In this document: piece by piece, positions 44,722 to 58,276 of the stretch | How the letters are laid out: every line of letters begins with the position of its first letter | Position numbering within the stretch: the stretch's first letter is position 1 | NCBI GenBank assembly: GCA_029747015.1 | Contig: JAKOGI010002254.1 | Coordinates: forward strand, 62,001 to 126,000 | Source: Carnegiea gigantea | Taxonomy: Eukaryota; Streptophyta; Magnoliopsida; Caryophyllales; Cactaceae | Length of the DNA stretch: 64,000 bases | Direction of reading: 5' to 3' | Notes under the pieces: model-generated | Databases searched by the model: none | Told to the model about the DNA's origin: nothing | The model's input: the letters and a program-made list of their open reading frames with translations, nothing else | Translations under genes and position numbers: made by a program

Positions 44722-46304
44722 CAATGTAATATATATTGACACATCTACCCACACTGAATCTTTTTCTCTTGTTCAATTTTCCTCCAATCAATACAATCAA
44801 GTGGTAGTCTTCTAGGGTCTCATGCAAGACACCCAATCCTGAAAGACATTTGCCTCTAAGAATTACCTATAGGTTGAAGTTGTTCGTTCACATCGACAAA
44901 CACAGAGTTCTTCAAAACCTTTATCTTATTATGTCTACGACCCTTCTCATTCTTTTCCTTGGTTGCTTGTATACGCCTTCTACTCTTCAGTCGATGATTC
45001 ACCTCCCATATCATGATTTGCTTCACTTTCTCCATGCTCCAATGAGTTTGAATTGACCTCTCTTATGATGTCACAAAAGCAAGTGAGTGTTATATATGAC
45101 AATTATAGAAAATAAATGAAATATAATTATAAAAAATAGGAATTGCACTTAGATATAAAAGTAACATATGCACAACAAGTACATGACTTACTTCTAGGAA
45201 CCTCTCCATTGTCTATGGGTTCTAAGCTCATGTCACCATTGTTATCGTGTGAATCAGCATGCTTTGAGAGCTCCACATGTCAAATGGTACGACTTGGACT
45301 ACGATGTGACTCTTGTAAAAGTGTAAAAAAAAATAACATTAGAAAATTGTAAGTAAATCAATTAAATTAACATATGATTACGTTATGCACCACTTACTAT
45401 TTGAACATGGTACAAGAGGAGCATTTTCCGTCATTGTACGACTACTAAAAACATTGTTTTTTTGAGGTCTCCAATTGTCTTTTTTTCTCTAAACTTCCCA
45501 CTTGGAAGAAATAAACATAATTAAAATTTACACTCCATTATTACTTCTATATAACATTATTTCAAAACCTTTATAATTTAAGACTTATCAATACTATTAA
45601 GCAACATGGACCATCTAACAATAGCCATTTCCTCATCACTTTGGTTAATTCTTATGCTTTTGTACTCTCTTAGTTAAAAGGAATATTCAGGTAGGAAAGA
45701 AAAAATGAAAATTTTCTATAATTGAGAGTATGTGTGTTTTACTTTAATCTTTAATAATATAAAAACTTGCATTCTGTATAAAAACAAACTTACTCATAGT
45801 AGTGTGTGGCAAAGAGGATGTTCTTGGTGAGAAGAGAGAACATTGAATGGAGGTACCTTAAGACAAAGTAGGTGTTGAGGCTTCTTTTGACCTCGGCCTG
45901 GGCCTTACTTCTTGACTTAATAGCTGATTTTTCCAAACGTCAACATATGCTTCATTAATATAAAACATAAGTAACTTAAATAAAAGGTTGTTATCACTTT
46001 GAGATAACTATAAAACTATGATTAATTTAGGACCTACTGCAAGTTGATCTCTTGTAACCATCCTCTTCTTACCTGACAATTTTCCTGTAGAAGACATAAT
46101 CTAAAACAAAAAAATTTAGTACTAATATATCAACAGCAAACACATTAACAATAATGTACACATAGCCCATGAAGCAATAGTTCTTAGCAATAACACAATA
46201 AATTGGTGTAAAAATAACAAAGTCATCCTAAATACCAAAATGATTCTAAAATGGTTAACCAATCAAAAAAATGTTTCATCAAAATATTTAAGAAAATATA
46301 TAAA

Positions 46305-49300
46305 TTATTCAAAATTGAAATCGAATAATGTCTCATCATCTTCATCACTTTCAGCACTACTATTATTTGAGTCTATCTCTACATCGTTGTTCCTTTCAAT
46401 GGCATCAACAAAAGGCTCATTTAATGTAACTCCCACTATATCTTCTCTAACATCAATGAATTCTTCTGCATCGATCGAAGTCAAGTTGTCTACTTATAAA
46501 ACTTCCACTTCTAGTATGACATCATCTTCCAGTTCATAAAGATCTCTTGGCTTAGTAGCAATGACTACATGCCAGTTTTTCTCTTTAGACTCTGGTACAT
46601 GAAAGACTTGTACTGCTTGTGATGCTAGGACAAAAGGTTCGCTTGTTTTTCAATGTGATTTAATGTTAACAAGAGTAAATCCAAACTCATCTCATTTTAC
46701 AGCTCTAATTGAATGCACCCAATCACATCGAAATAAGATAACACTTCTTCCTTGAGGATAGCTCAACTCAATGATTTCAGTCAGAATCCCATAATAAGCT
46801 ATATCTTCTGCATATGTGCAAGAATTCACAAGAACACCAGAATTTTGGGTCTGGCTCCTCTTATCAATCTTTTTAATATACCACCTGTACCCATTACAGG
46901 TAATCTTAGTCATTGTCTTTATCCATTCACTTGAAAATGAACTTAGATATTTCAAATCATCAGCCATGGAACAATCGGCGGGATGATGCGTATAAACCTG
47001 AGAATATATGATACATAGCCCATGTAAAGTTTGCATATATAAATATCATATGTATATTAAGATATTTACATTTTGTTCAAACCATTTTGGAAATGTCTTT
47101 TTATGAATCTCACCAATGCTTTCATTTGAAGTTTGATATTTAGTACTAACAATCTCATAATGCTCTCTAAAACCATAGGAACATGTCTTAAATTATAGAA
47201 TGAATTTTAGGAATTTTATTATACCAAACTGAACAATAAGGTCTACTTACTTTGCATAACTTTAAACTTCCTCGTAGTTAAATAACACATAAGTATGTGC
47301 TTGGTCAATTAGCGAATGGTCAAGACGAATGTCTTTCTTTTTGGATAATGCTCGATATCTTTAGCAGAACACAAATAGTCCCTTGTAACCTTCATCACCA
47401 TCATCATTATTCCTTGAAGACCTATTCTCCTTAGTCTCCACACCAGGTAAATATCTTGCACAAAAATTCAAACATTCATTTGCTACGTTTTGTTCAACAA
47501 TTGACCCTCCGAACGGCTTTTATTGCCAACAGACAATTTTAACATCCTCAAGTCCCTACGAACATCAAAATCATATGACATGGCTATTATGTTTAGTTGC
47601 AAATATAAACTTTTGGATGTAAAAATTAAAAATTTGGTATATACCTTTCTATATTGTACATCCAATCATAAATGACCAGACCTGTAACCTTTGCTTTATA
47701 TGGCAAATGGACAACTAAGTGTACCATTATGTCAAAGAAGGAAGGCAAAAAAATGCTTTCCAAATGACAAAAGGTAACAATGACACAATCCTATAACCTC
47801 TCAAAATCTTGAGGTGTTGCAACTTTAGAGCAAAGCTCTTTAAAGAAGTTGTTTAACTCAATCAACGCAATCGCCACGTTTTTGTCTTTCATTTTCCTTG
47901 CAATCAATAGTAATAGTTGCTACATTATAATATGATGGTCATTACTTTTTAAACCACAAATTTTACCATCAATAATGCGCCTTCTGATATTTGATGCACA
48001 ACCATCTAACACTTTCACAAATGCAAGCAAACCAATAAATTCCTCTTTTTCTTTCATGCATAACATGAAGCACGCTGGAGGAATGTATACTTTGCCTACG
48101 TCTTCTACTGGATGGAGTTTATCCCAGATATTCAAGTCCTTTAGGTCAAGATGTGATTGTAAAGTATCCTTTGTCTTTCCTTCAATGCTTAGGAGTGTAC
48201 CAAGTATACTCTCTCAGAAAATTTTTTCTATATGCATGACATCCAAGTTGTGACGTACCAGAAGATGATCCAATAAGGCAGTTTGACAAATATGCACTTT
48301 TTATTCCAAGGCATCACTTCATCCCCCTTTCTTTTATTTTTCTTTTTAGTATCTGGATGTTTTCCAAATATGACAACAAGTCCTTCCATTTGATTCAACA
48401 AATTAGTTCCAGATAGCAATTTAGGAGGAGGTCCCATTTCTGTTTCTCCATTAAATGCCTTCTTACGAGGGCAAAATTTATGATCTCCTAGTAGAAAACA
48501 ACGATGGCCCATATAACACATTTTTCTACTTTTCTTCAAAAAAAGGGAACATGTATCAACATTACAATATGGACATGCATACTTCCTTTTGGTTTCCAAC
48601 CTGACAAGCTCCCATATGCAGGGAAATCACCTGTAGTGCACACTAGGGTTGCTTGTAAATCAAAAGTCTCATCCGTTGAGCATCATAAGTTTTTACACCT
48701 GGCTCCCACAGTTCCATTAGCTCATCAATTAAAGGTTCTAAGAAGACATCAATGTCATTTCCTAGAGACTTTGGACCAGGTATAAGTAATGAAAGGAATA
48801 GATAAGGTTGTTTCATGCACAACCATGGAGGCAAATTATAAGTCATCAATAGAACAGGCCATATACTATGTTGAGTGCTCACATTCCCACATGGATTAAA
48901 TCCGTCACTTAACAAGCAAAGCCTGACATTTCGTGGATCACTTGCAAATTTTGTATACCTATTATCAAAATGCTTCCAAGCATAAGCATCAGCTGGATGT
49001 CTTAATCTTCCATCCTCTTTACGTTCCTCTACATTCCCTCTCATCAAAGGAGCTGTCTTACATGACATGTACAACCTTTTAAGCATAGGTATTAAGGGAA
49101 AGTGATGTAAAATCTTTACTGGAACTGGATTCCCAGAAGTTAATTTCATTATCATCCCATCATCTGCTAACTTATATCTGGAAGTATTACATTCAGGACA
49201 CTTGGTGAGTTCAGGCTTATCCTTTCAGAAAAGGACGCAATCATTAGGACATGTATCTATTTTTTTATAGCCAAGATCAAATTGCTTAATCATGTTTTGC

Positions 49301-49863
49301 ATCTGTTTAAAGGAATTCGGCAATACTAAAACTTTTGGAAGAGCCCTTTTGAAGAGTTTTGTAAATGCATCAAATGCCCTGTCACTGACATTATATCTGT
49401 ATTTAAGATGATACATCTGAACAATAAATGAGAGTTTATGAAACTCTTCACACCCTGGATAGAGGGGTTAGCCGGCATCTTCAATTAGTTTAAAAAATTT
49501 CTTTGTTTCTTCATTAGGGCCTAAGGAATCACTAATGGATTCCCGGCACGCAAAAGCATCCTCTATCATATCATGCATATAATGTTCGATTGAACCATGA
49601 CTTTCATGATTAAATTGATCATCTAGCATCTCATCATCGCCATCATTATCACTTAGAATTGGCTCCCCATGATAGACCCTTGCATGTTTATGGTAATTAG
49701 CATCCATCCTTTTCATAAGAAGGTGAACTCTTACAACTTCCCTTTCATGGTCGAATCAATTAGCACATGTTGTACATGGGCATGAAATCTTATCATCAAC
49801 AGCAGAAGTCGCAAATGCATGATCAAGAAATGCATTCAGATATTCCATATATTCGTTATCCAT
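46305..49863 (-). pseudogene. CACTA TNP2-type transposase
   Basis: Starts at ATG 49861-49863 with a transposase-associated N-terminal domain containing CPCTTC. Then comes the TNP2 core (49155-48643: LLSDGFNPCGNVSTQHSIWP, PEC-type Cys motif near 49190), further core and DUF4218-like parts (48599-47920, MKEKEEFIGLLAF, KICGLKSNDHHIIM), a DUF4216-like part (47036-46692, VILFRCDW) and an acidic tail ending at TAA 46305-46307. It would cut and join the element ends. In-frame stops at 49756-49758, 49468-49470 and about 49225-49227, and later frame changes near 48650 and 48230, make it a pseudogene unless some are introns. Family assignment is firm from the motif order. Confidence 0.88.
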
Positions 49864-52429
49864 TCTCCTCAATTTCACTTAACTCTTATTCTTAAACACA
49901 TCCATAGTGGCAAGTTCCTACATATTATAATTTTTAAATAATTATTCATTCTTAATATATAAGTTAGCAAACATTACAACAACAATTATAGTAAAAAATG
50001 CTAAAGTATAAATGGAAGGTTCCTATATATATAATTGAATGATTTGAATTACTTGAAAATTAGAGAAAATTAGGGGCCCAAAGCAGCTAATACATTATCT
50101 AAAGTTGAACTTGTATCTAAGAGATCATAATAGTAAGGAAGCAACAACTAAGAGCTACTGCCAATAAAACTATGACATTCTCAATCCTACAGACTGTCAA
50201 AGCTAGCCCATAAAACCAAGACTAAAGTGTTCCATGCTCAAGAGGAAGAATAAACAACAAGGACAAAGGATTCTTGGATGACATAATTTCCTCTTAACAA
50301 GGGGCCACATAACTGATTCTCCAAGGCCTAGATTTAAATGATTTAATCAAATGAAGAATGGGCTACTAGGTTTATTTACTTGAGAAGTAGCAACTTGTAC
50401 TGCAGAATTAAAAAAAAAGATAAGATAAATAAGGAAAAAAAAGGTGCTAAAAATGAGTTTCTGAAAATTTTTGCATTTTGATTAATTACAATTTGAGGTG
50501 CTAAATAATTTAATGAAATTAATTGACTTGAATTAAACCAATTGAATTACTAACTTACCAAACAAAAGTATTGCTAACTGCTAAGCTTATTTACAAAAAG
50601 TACAACAGGTTAGGTCACTTAAAAGTTAGAATCATGATTCTCACCACAATGATGATTCTAAGGTCCAAGGCTTTCCTATTTCCTCTAATCCTCTCTGTGA
50701 GTCAAAGAGCTCAAGTTAAAAAAGCATCCACTTATCCACAAACCCAATTTGGCAAGAAGTAAACAAATAAAACAAAAACAGGAGACCAATCCCAACCAAA
50801 ACAAGCATCTGAGATACTAAGCACCGTTTAGCGATGTTGACTAGAATCAATCAACTCCAACTGTGACACCACTGCTGAAGCTTCACTTCTGCTAAATTTG
50901 GCTAAAACTAATTCACAAGGACTCTTATTATTAGTTCTACAGTACAGGCTTGGAGTGCCACATAACTTTTCAGTTCTGACAACATCCCCTTCAACAAAGA
51001 GGAACTTTAGTCGAAAAAAGAATAAACAGATCTCAAAGAAACAGATCAATTGCAGTACCCATACAAAGACATTCACCAGCTCATCTTGTCCTAGTTCTTG
51101 AAGTACAACTGAATTAGTAAAAAAAATGACAGAAAAGTGATTAATTGGTCCTAAGTGAGCAATGAGTTGCAATTATCAATACTCAAAAGCATTTGAACAA
51201 GAAGATAAGTCCCTTTAGTTTTGGCACATCAACAATACAGCTTGCAGACATGAATCTAGCCGATTAGAAAGGGGGAATTCAAACTCAGTAGTTTCAGAGC
51301 AGACCACCACGATGGATTAAAGTGAGTTCGACTTTTACAGAAACACTTAAATGTTCAACAGAATTGCACACGAAAACTTAAACTCCAGCGTTCAGCCTCT
51401 GAAATTTAATGCCCAGCAATTACAAATCCGAATGTAGCAGAAAAGTAATCGAAAACATATAAAAATTACAAATTACGAATTCGAATAGATATGTAAAATT
51501 TCAAAACTGAACACATATGGTGTGCAACTTAGAAACAGGGCATACCCAAGACAGAACAGGAAGACCCAAATGAAAAGGGGTTCGATAGGCTAAGAACCAC
51601 ACTGAACCCTCTACAAAACCGCTCCTAAACCGTCACCCAACACCCTCCCAACACTGCTGCTGGCCATACATTTAGACCCAGATAAGAAAAGCTTAAATTT
51701 TTGCAAAAACAGGCATTCACATTCTTATTGTGACGAAAGAAGCAAACTCGCACAAAAGCAAAATTGACACATAAGAATACCCAAACTTCCACAGCGAAAT
51801 TAACAGTATGATTTCTGCAGTGTGGGAAGTATGAGAACCCAGAACTCGCACGCTCATCACTATTGTATCAATCGAAAATGAATTCAAGCAACAACAAGAG
51901 GATTCCACTAACTACATTACCATAAATTATTCATAAAAGTGAGAAATCCTTAAATATTAATTGAACCGCCACATTTCCAGAAACCTAGGCATCTGAATCA
52001 AATCTTGTACCTTCCCCACCATTTCACTTTAAATTTTAATAATTTCTCAGACAAAACCCTAATTGAGAACATCCACCAACAAAGGGAAAAATAATAGAAT
52101 GAATACTACCAGCAAACAAATTGAATTATGGTTTGACGAAGAAGAAGAGCAAAAAAAGATGAAACTGAAGTACCCTTTTGTCTTAACAGAGAGTGATCCA
52201 GACATGAAGTCTATCAACAGCAGCAGCACCAATGGCAACAAAAAATTGACAACTTGGCCTTGACGTTTCGTGCTCTGCGTTTGAGGGGGTGGGGGAAGGG
52301 GGCGTTTGTGCTTCTGGGATCGATCTGCCTCTACTGGTTCGTGTTTGGGGTCTCACGGGGGTTGGGGGTGGGGGAAGCAGACGCTGATATATTACTTGCC
52401 TAAAACAAAAATTTGCAATATTTATTCAA
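49864..52429 (-). other. CACTA 5' region upstream of TNP2
   Basis: About 2.6 kb with no supported gene. It would hold the promoter and 5' leader exons or introns of the transposase transcript. Short open frames (for example 50828-51172) show no recognisable domain. Confidence 0.5.
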
Positions 52430-53046
52430 ATTTTTTTTACCAACACAAGATTTCTTTGAAGTTCATAATGTTGGTATTAGTTGCCTACTTTATATTTTTT
52501 TCCATATTATTAGAACTAATTTATGTTTGTGATCATAATAACTTAATTTTATTTTGGCACTCCTAATTATAACAAAAATAAAATTAGACAAAATGTTTAA
52601 ATATATATTTATTTAATCTTGATCATAATTACTTTATTTTATTTTGCCACTCCTAAATGTAACAAAATTAAAATTTGACATAATCGTTAAATATATATTT
52701 ATTTAATCTTGGTCATAATAACGTAATTTTAGTTTGCCACTCCTAATTTTAACAAAAATGAAATTAGACGTAATTTTTAAATATATATTTATTTAATCTT
52801 TTTTCACAATATATGCCATAATGAACAATACCAACATAGCTTTTTACTTTTCAAAATTTGTTGGTATAACTGTAACAATACCAACAGAACATTTGGCCAT
52901 TGTAAATATTGTTGGTAACGTATTAACAATACCATCAGATGCATTGCTTCTATTGCAATTTTTTTGTGTTCCTTTAGCTCCATAAACTCATAGCCATTTT
53001 ATCAACAACAAACTCAATCTGATGGTAAAAATAAACTTTCACCAGC
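52430..53046. repeat. Right subterminal repeats of the CACTA element
   Basis: TACCAACA and TGTTGGTA motifs near 52439, 52470, 52830, 52860, 52885 and 52910, mirroring the left end. Terminal CACTA is not found. Confidence 0.7.
52530..52803. repeat. 90-bp tandem repeat, three copies
   Basis: TTGSCACTCCTAA starts at 52554, 52644 and 52734; each unit ends with ATATATATTTATTTAATCTT. Confidence 0.85.
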
Positions 53047-53449
53047 AGACTCTTTTCAATCAATGCAGCCACTTCTACCGCTAGAGTTGCTTAAAAAGAA
53101 AATCACCAAAGGTTTTCGACCTTTATACAGACACTTCCAATATCATACTATCCCACAATCCTCTATTGTTGCACTTGGGATTGTATCTTGGCAATACCTT
53201 CTTCAATTCTACATCTCATTCTTATAAAACCACCAGTAATAATCTTATAAGCCCATGCAATATACATACTTGGGTCATCACCTCTTTTTTTCTAAAATGA
53301 GTTGTGATGCCTCAACATCAAGTAACCTGAGTTCAAGCATAGGACCATTGTAGCTATATTATAGTTCCCCTTAAATCGCATCCACAAACTTTGTCCACTA
53401 ATTAAGTAGCATATAAATCATGGCCTCTGGAATTTCTGTTGTACAAATT
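53047..53449. repeat. Right copy of the direct repeat flanking the CACTA element (apparently empty site)
   Basis: Collinear with 30322-30743, but continues past the insertion point as ACAAATTAAGATAAAG with no transposon. It starts abruptly where CACTA subterminal sequence stops. Confidence 0.88.
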
Positions 53450-54623
53450 AAGATAAAGAATCTGCACATATACATAGCACATCTTCGAGCCACTTCCTAT
53501 GGTGCACCGATGAACAATCGTTTTCCACAAAATGAGTATGCTTAAAGTTGTTAACCGCAACTCTTGTTTCTTTGGCATATCAAACGTCCAAGTATATTCT
53601 CTTTTCACCCTCTCTTTTCTTCTCCTTCTCTTTTTTTCCCCTGAATCCTAGCTAACCCTTAAACAATCTACTCACCAAATCATGGCCTGCACCACTTCCT
53701 CAAATCTCTTATGAATACTGCGGCACTAAGATCCACCTCTACTGATCTCTATGTGGGGTGTGTTTAGCCTCAGTATAAGTGTGGACATTATAGGTAAAGC
53801 CACATTATACATTACTAACCACCCAAGGAGTCCCTTTATACCCCTTTTAAATTTTTAATATCCACTATCATCTAGATGAAGATATATTTATTCGTATAAT
53901 TTGAGTCAAGGTCCAAAGTCACAATGTCAGCCAACAACCAGGTATAAATATTCTTCACTTCTTCATTATCTATTATCTCCATCATTGTAGAACATGTTCT
54001 AAGGTACAATAACTTATACACACCTAACATTCAATAACCTATATAAGTTCATGTAATCTAAAAACCAATTAATGATAACACTTCCATTGACATAACAACC
54101 TTATCTCACTGCATATAGCCCGTCTAATACCCAGTAGCATACCATAAGCAATTGAACTCTCTTCACATAATTCACTACAATAAGTTACTATTACAAATCA
54201 TCTATGATAGTGCGATAAGTCCTCAGGCATGCATACTATCATAATGGTTATACATATTGCTTCAACACATATTTCGCAACATTTTGTATAATGTAAATTG
54301 GTACTCCATTAGTCACATAAGAAGTGTGAATGACATCCTCGTATCATATCTTAAATTGCACCATTTCCAAATATTAAATATGTCTAGAAACCTTAATGAG
54401 GCCTCTAGAATAAAGTTATCCTCCCAAAACAATGGGCCACCCCAAACTTGCACAGATTTATTGCTATGAACTTGATAAACATCTCTAGGATATGTACGTT
54501 CATAGAAGGTTAAGAATCGCCTCCTTGCTCTATGCACTCATAAGCATGAACTCATAGTAAACACCTCATTTAACTAATCTAAAACAGTTTATAAACATCC
54601 TATGGCTCCCAATGGCCCCAAAC
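53450..54623 (-). other. Decayed 5' interior of the Tekay-like element
   Basis: Should hold leader and gag start; no frame over 75 codons and no motif recognised. Confidence 0.35.
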
Positions 54624-54638
54624 CTGGCTCTGACACTA
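54624..54638 (-). other. Primer binding site of the Tekay-like element
   Basis: Element sense TAGTGTCAGAGCCAG, close to the Met-tRNA consensus TGGTATCAGAGCCA. Confidence 0.6.
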
Positions 54639-54647
54639 TAATTATAA

Positions 54648-57600
54648 TGTCCTCATATACTAATTATCCAATTGCCTTTATTTAACCACTCATTATCGTA
54701 ATTACAGCGGAAGTCTTAATGATTGGGGGCACTACCGCCGCTCTAAGTCAGACAAGGCTATATATAAACTATATGATTTTAACGGAAACACTGCCACAAT
54801 CTCAACTCCCATCAAGCTGAAGGCATTCGACTCAACTTGAACCATAATTTAGCCTTCACATAATCTAAGACATAACTAGATTAGGTATCTTCTAACTCTC
54901 TATCTTAAGCGCGGTTACTCAAGTTGTAGACTCAGCACGATCTTTAAACTCTGTTAAGTCTTCATACTACGCGAGAATCCACTACGAGCATCTAACAGCA
55001 TCAAATTGCAAATGTCACGAGTCTTTCCCTCGATTCTTACTTCCTTTGGCCTACAGACAAGTCTGTCCGCTTATCCCTTTCCTAAAATAGAAAAGACAAA
55101 AATATTTCAAACAATGAGCCGAAACCTAGTATGTTGATCCCCATACTATAAAATTTAACATTTAGAACAATTTAGTTGGGAACCCGCATTTTAATTCTTT
55201 TAGTTCAAAAACAGGAGAGGGAGCAGTTGTAAAGTAAAACTATTACCGGTTATTATCTAATAGTGAAACCCAAATTGATGAGCTCATCTTAGTATTGCGA
55301 TCATTGAATAGGTGTACACCTGTCAGACCGATTGAATATCCTGACTTGAGGTCGCGCAGGTGAATTGAATGGCATAAACCCTAATGATTAATAACTGGTG
55401 GGTTCACTTGATTATGTGGCAAAACAATACTTGAAAATGATTCATTAAATAATTATATATTATGAGATTTTTGTATTTATAAAAAATATGTGAACTTTTG
55501 AAGGGTACGTGCAGTAAATTTACCTGGATTCTTGAAATCTCTCTCCCTTCTCAAGAAGACATATGTTTATGGCTTGTCAACAACAAAAATGGCCTCACTT
55601 CTGCTCTAAATGTATATTTGTATGGTTAGTAGGATTTGAAGTGATCTATATTAATTGCAATCTTAGTGAGTAATTTATAAAACTCCTTGGTATTTTCTTA
55701 ATTATTAAAGCACTCACGATTATTTGCTTAAATACACCAATTGATTATATCTCCCTTTTTTACTATATTATTCCCCCTTCTTAACATTGCCATTACTCTT
55801 ATAGTTAATAATTTTAATGTCTTCTTGTTATTATAGATTTTACTATTCTTTCCTTCATTAATATTGTTATTATTATTAAGGTTATTATCATAACCACTAG
55901 TATGGTTTTTAACAACATCATTATCATTATTGTTATTATCATTATCATTGAGAATAGCATTGTTACTACCTCCTGGAAAATATGTTATTTTTAACCCTAG
56001 AGAACCTCACCTAACTACTAATTATATCCTTAGGTAACCATATACCTTGAGTCATTCTTAACACCAGTTATATTCATCATCTTCACTACTAGATTAAATT
56101 ATATATCAACTCACTATTGCTCTTACATCACGGGTCTCCCTCAATTTCCATGTTAAGCATTAGTTCGCTATTTAATCTTCCGAAATCCAAGTTCATCATC
56201 TTGTAATATTTTATTATTATTTTAATGTCTGCCTGAGAAAATTCGTATCTTTCACCCCTGAACTCGAATTGAGACCAAAAAACCCAATATAAAAAGCTTA
56301 AGAAGTCTTGAAACACTTTTATTCACAATGAAAAAAAAAATTACCATGACATAACCTCTAAAGTTGAGCTTAAACAAAACCGTGCACAGCTTCAATTTAT
56401 TCTATGAAGTCTCAGTAAATTGGCCATAATTGTGTCCACAAAACTCAGAATTAAGTAATTCTAAAGACAATTGTAAGAAAACTCATTGAGCTATCTACAT
56501 ACCAAAATTAATAATTTTTCAATGCACCAATTATTACCAGTTTATTCTCAAATCTGTCCCTATTTTTTAGGTCTATTTTCAGCCTTAATTGCCCTTTTTC
56601 CTCAGCCTCAAGTCTCTCCACTCTTCTTCAATCTTTCATATCACACCCCTCACTCCTACAACCTTTTATTATATACAAAATACAATCAACAATCCTTAAA
56701 ATTCAATAATTTAATTACAAGACCACATTCACCGCAACTCATGTTCAAAATCTAACTCCTACATGAGCACCTACATGCTCGCAACAACTTCAACCCTCAA
56801 TATCATCATAACAAGTTTGAAATTGACTCAAATTACCACTTGACCAGTAATAACACATATTCATGAACTAAATTGAAGAATTAGATTATGAAAATTAATA
56901 AAGAGTTTCAAGGTTTACTTTTTAAGTACCAAGCATGGCAAAACAAGGGAAAGTGAAAGGTAGTGGAGGCATTGGTGGGTCTGGTGACGGCACAGCAATT
57001 AGCAGCGGTCAGCATAAGTGGCGGGTGGTAGTGGGCTGGCATGAGAAGGGGCAAAGAATAGCCCAGGCAGTAAATTTGGGGGGGCGACTACTTGAAAGAG
57101 TAAAGAAAGGGGGGTGCGTGAGTCATTTTTAAGGGGTGGGAAAGTCGGTGGGGTGGGTGGTTTAGATAAATTTTTATTTAGTTATTTAGTCTTTGTTTGT
57201 TTTGGTTTTTGTTTTTTGTTTGTTTGTTTGTTTTTTGATCCCTTAATCTAGTTATTTTATGTATTTATTTATTTTTGTTATTATTTTCTCTCCCCTTGTT
57301 AAACTAATAAATATTTGGATTAAAAGTTTAGGTTAATTTTGGAGCTAAGATTAGTATTTCCATGGTTTGTTTAGAAGGAACTCTTAAAATTTCATTGATA
57401 CATGTTAATTTATCTTTTCCACTTATTTTTATTCCGTTTGTTAACATTATAGTCTTATTTCTTTAATATAATTTAGCAAATTATGTATTTTTTTATATAT
57501 ACATCCCATGATTATTCACTTCTATAAATCTGTCAAGTAATTTATTTATCATAGTTCTTGTGAGCTCTTAACAATTTAATACATATCATGACTTAGTTTA

Positions 57601-57735
57601 TTCTGAGGTTATTTCATCGTTGCAACCTACAACTGCTTAAGTATTTTAGAACATTGAATTGAAATGCAACACTCAGCTCTATTAAATTGAAATTAACTAA
57701 AATAAGTAATCATCGGTTAGGCTCGAGCTATTACA
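54648..57735 (-). repeat. 5' LTR of the Tekay-like element
   Basis: Element sense TGTAATAGCTCGAGCC to the end ATGAGGACA, about 3.1 kb, long as in Del/Tekay. The part 55862-57735 matches the truncated left LTR. ATGCA at 57736-57740 is the expected duplication, but the other side is lost. Confidence 0.7.
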
Positions 57736-58186
57736 ATGCAATTGGTCCAAAATATTATGGATTGAACTTATAAGTACATATCTTAATATAATTACTAGTA
57801 TTGGTATCAGTATTTATGTGTTGTGACTATTGGTATTTTGATAAATAAAGAATGTACTATTAGGTACAAATTTAAGACAAGTCAGACTTGATTACTTTTG
57901 GACAGGTGTTGCATGCATATGAAAGGGAAAATTACATAGAGGTACCCTCTATTTATCGTAAAATATTTTAAGGGCCCTCTAATTTGATAACTAATTATAA
58001 GGTATCCTGTATTTTGTGGTAACTAGCAAAAAGGACCCTATTCACTATTCACTTATTTTGTACAAACGCCTTAAACTTTTTATATTTGCAAATATGCTCT
58101 CAATCCTTAAAAACTTACTTTCGAAAAATCTAAATTTATGTTTGTAATATTTTGCTCACTAGTACTTCTCGAAGTCCTCTTTCAAT
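57736..58186. other. Spacer between Tekay-like LTR and the viral primer site
   Basis: No ORF. The last part may be viral intergenic DNA, because pararetroviral promoters lie upstream of the primer site, but I cannot place the host-virus junction. Confidence 0.4.
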
Positions 58187-58204
58187 TGGTATCAGAGCCA
58201 TGTG
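58187..58204 (+). other. Pararetroviral primer binding site (Met-tRNA)
   Basis: TGGTATCAGAGCCATGTG, the standard Caulimoviridae primer site and conventional map origin. About 70 bases before the first small ORF. Confidence 0.85.
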
Positions 58205-58276
58205 ACCAAAAATAATTGAGATAATTAAGTTAATTAATGATTAATTAAGGTAATTAACTGTATTTAACTGTGATCA

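Larger units (their letters stand above)
32530..46099 (-). pseudogene. Plant Transposase_24-type (Ptta/En/Spm) gene with introns, split by Athila
   Basis: Starts at ATG 46097-46099 (MSSTGKLSGKKRMVTRDQLA). Exon-like pieces follow, ending at good GTAAGT donors (about 45390-45475, 45200-45310, 44890-45060 by eye). The conserved domain begins at 33465 (FYFPKEKEPYEWAMKKM, WRGYKCALK, WANLVQFWELDK) and continues at about 33070-33165 (GETKTFARVRAEEE). Further exons lie at about 32900-32990 and 32540-32820, the last with a coiled-coil stretch. This resembles PF03004, the accessory DNA-binding protein of CACTA elements. The Athila insertion (33597-44716) falls in the intron before the conserved domain. 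At least one stop is visible in the 44890-45060 piece, which may be an exon boundary. Exon limits are approximate. Confidence 0.7.
30744..53046 (-). mobile_element. CACTA (En/Spm-like) DNA transposon, interrupted by an Athila element
   Basis: The left terminus reads CACTACAAAAAAAGCGG, the standard CACTA start. Subterminal repeats with TGTTGGTA/TACCAACA lie at both ends. Two - strand genes are present: a TNP2-type transposase (46305-49863) and a spliced plant Transposase_24-type gene (46099 to about 32530). Without the Athila insertion it is about 11 kb, the size of an autonomous CACTA. The right terminus is not intact: the closest candidate is TTTTTTTGTGTT at 52960-52971, and repeat-like sequence runs on to 53046. 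Both genes are damaged, so it is not autonomous now. Confidence 0.88.
25127..57735 (-). mobile_element. Decayed Tekay/Del-like Gypsy element hosting nested insertions
   Basis: Two direct repeats, 25127-26985 and 55862-57735, are the shared part of a long LTR. Left of centre, a purine tract (complement of ACTTCCCCCCTTAAAAT, 26986-27002) abuts the left copy. On the other side a Met-tRNA-type primer site (54624-54638) precedes the right copy. This arrangement defines a - strand element. The interior is too decayed for any ORF. The lineage is inferred from LTR length, primer type and the TTTTAAGGGGGG tract. Confidence 0.65.

Noticed and set aside
58187..58204. Primer site as the start of another LTR retrotransposon
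   Set aside because: No LTR ends at it, the downstream genes include a movement-protein-like region, and there is no integrase.
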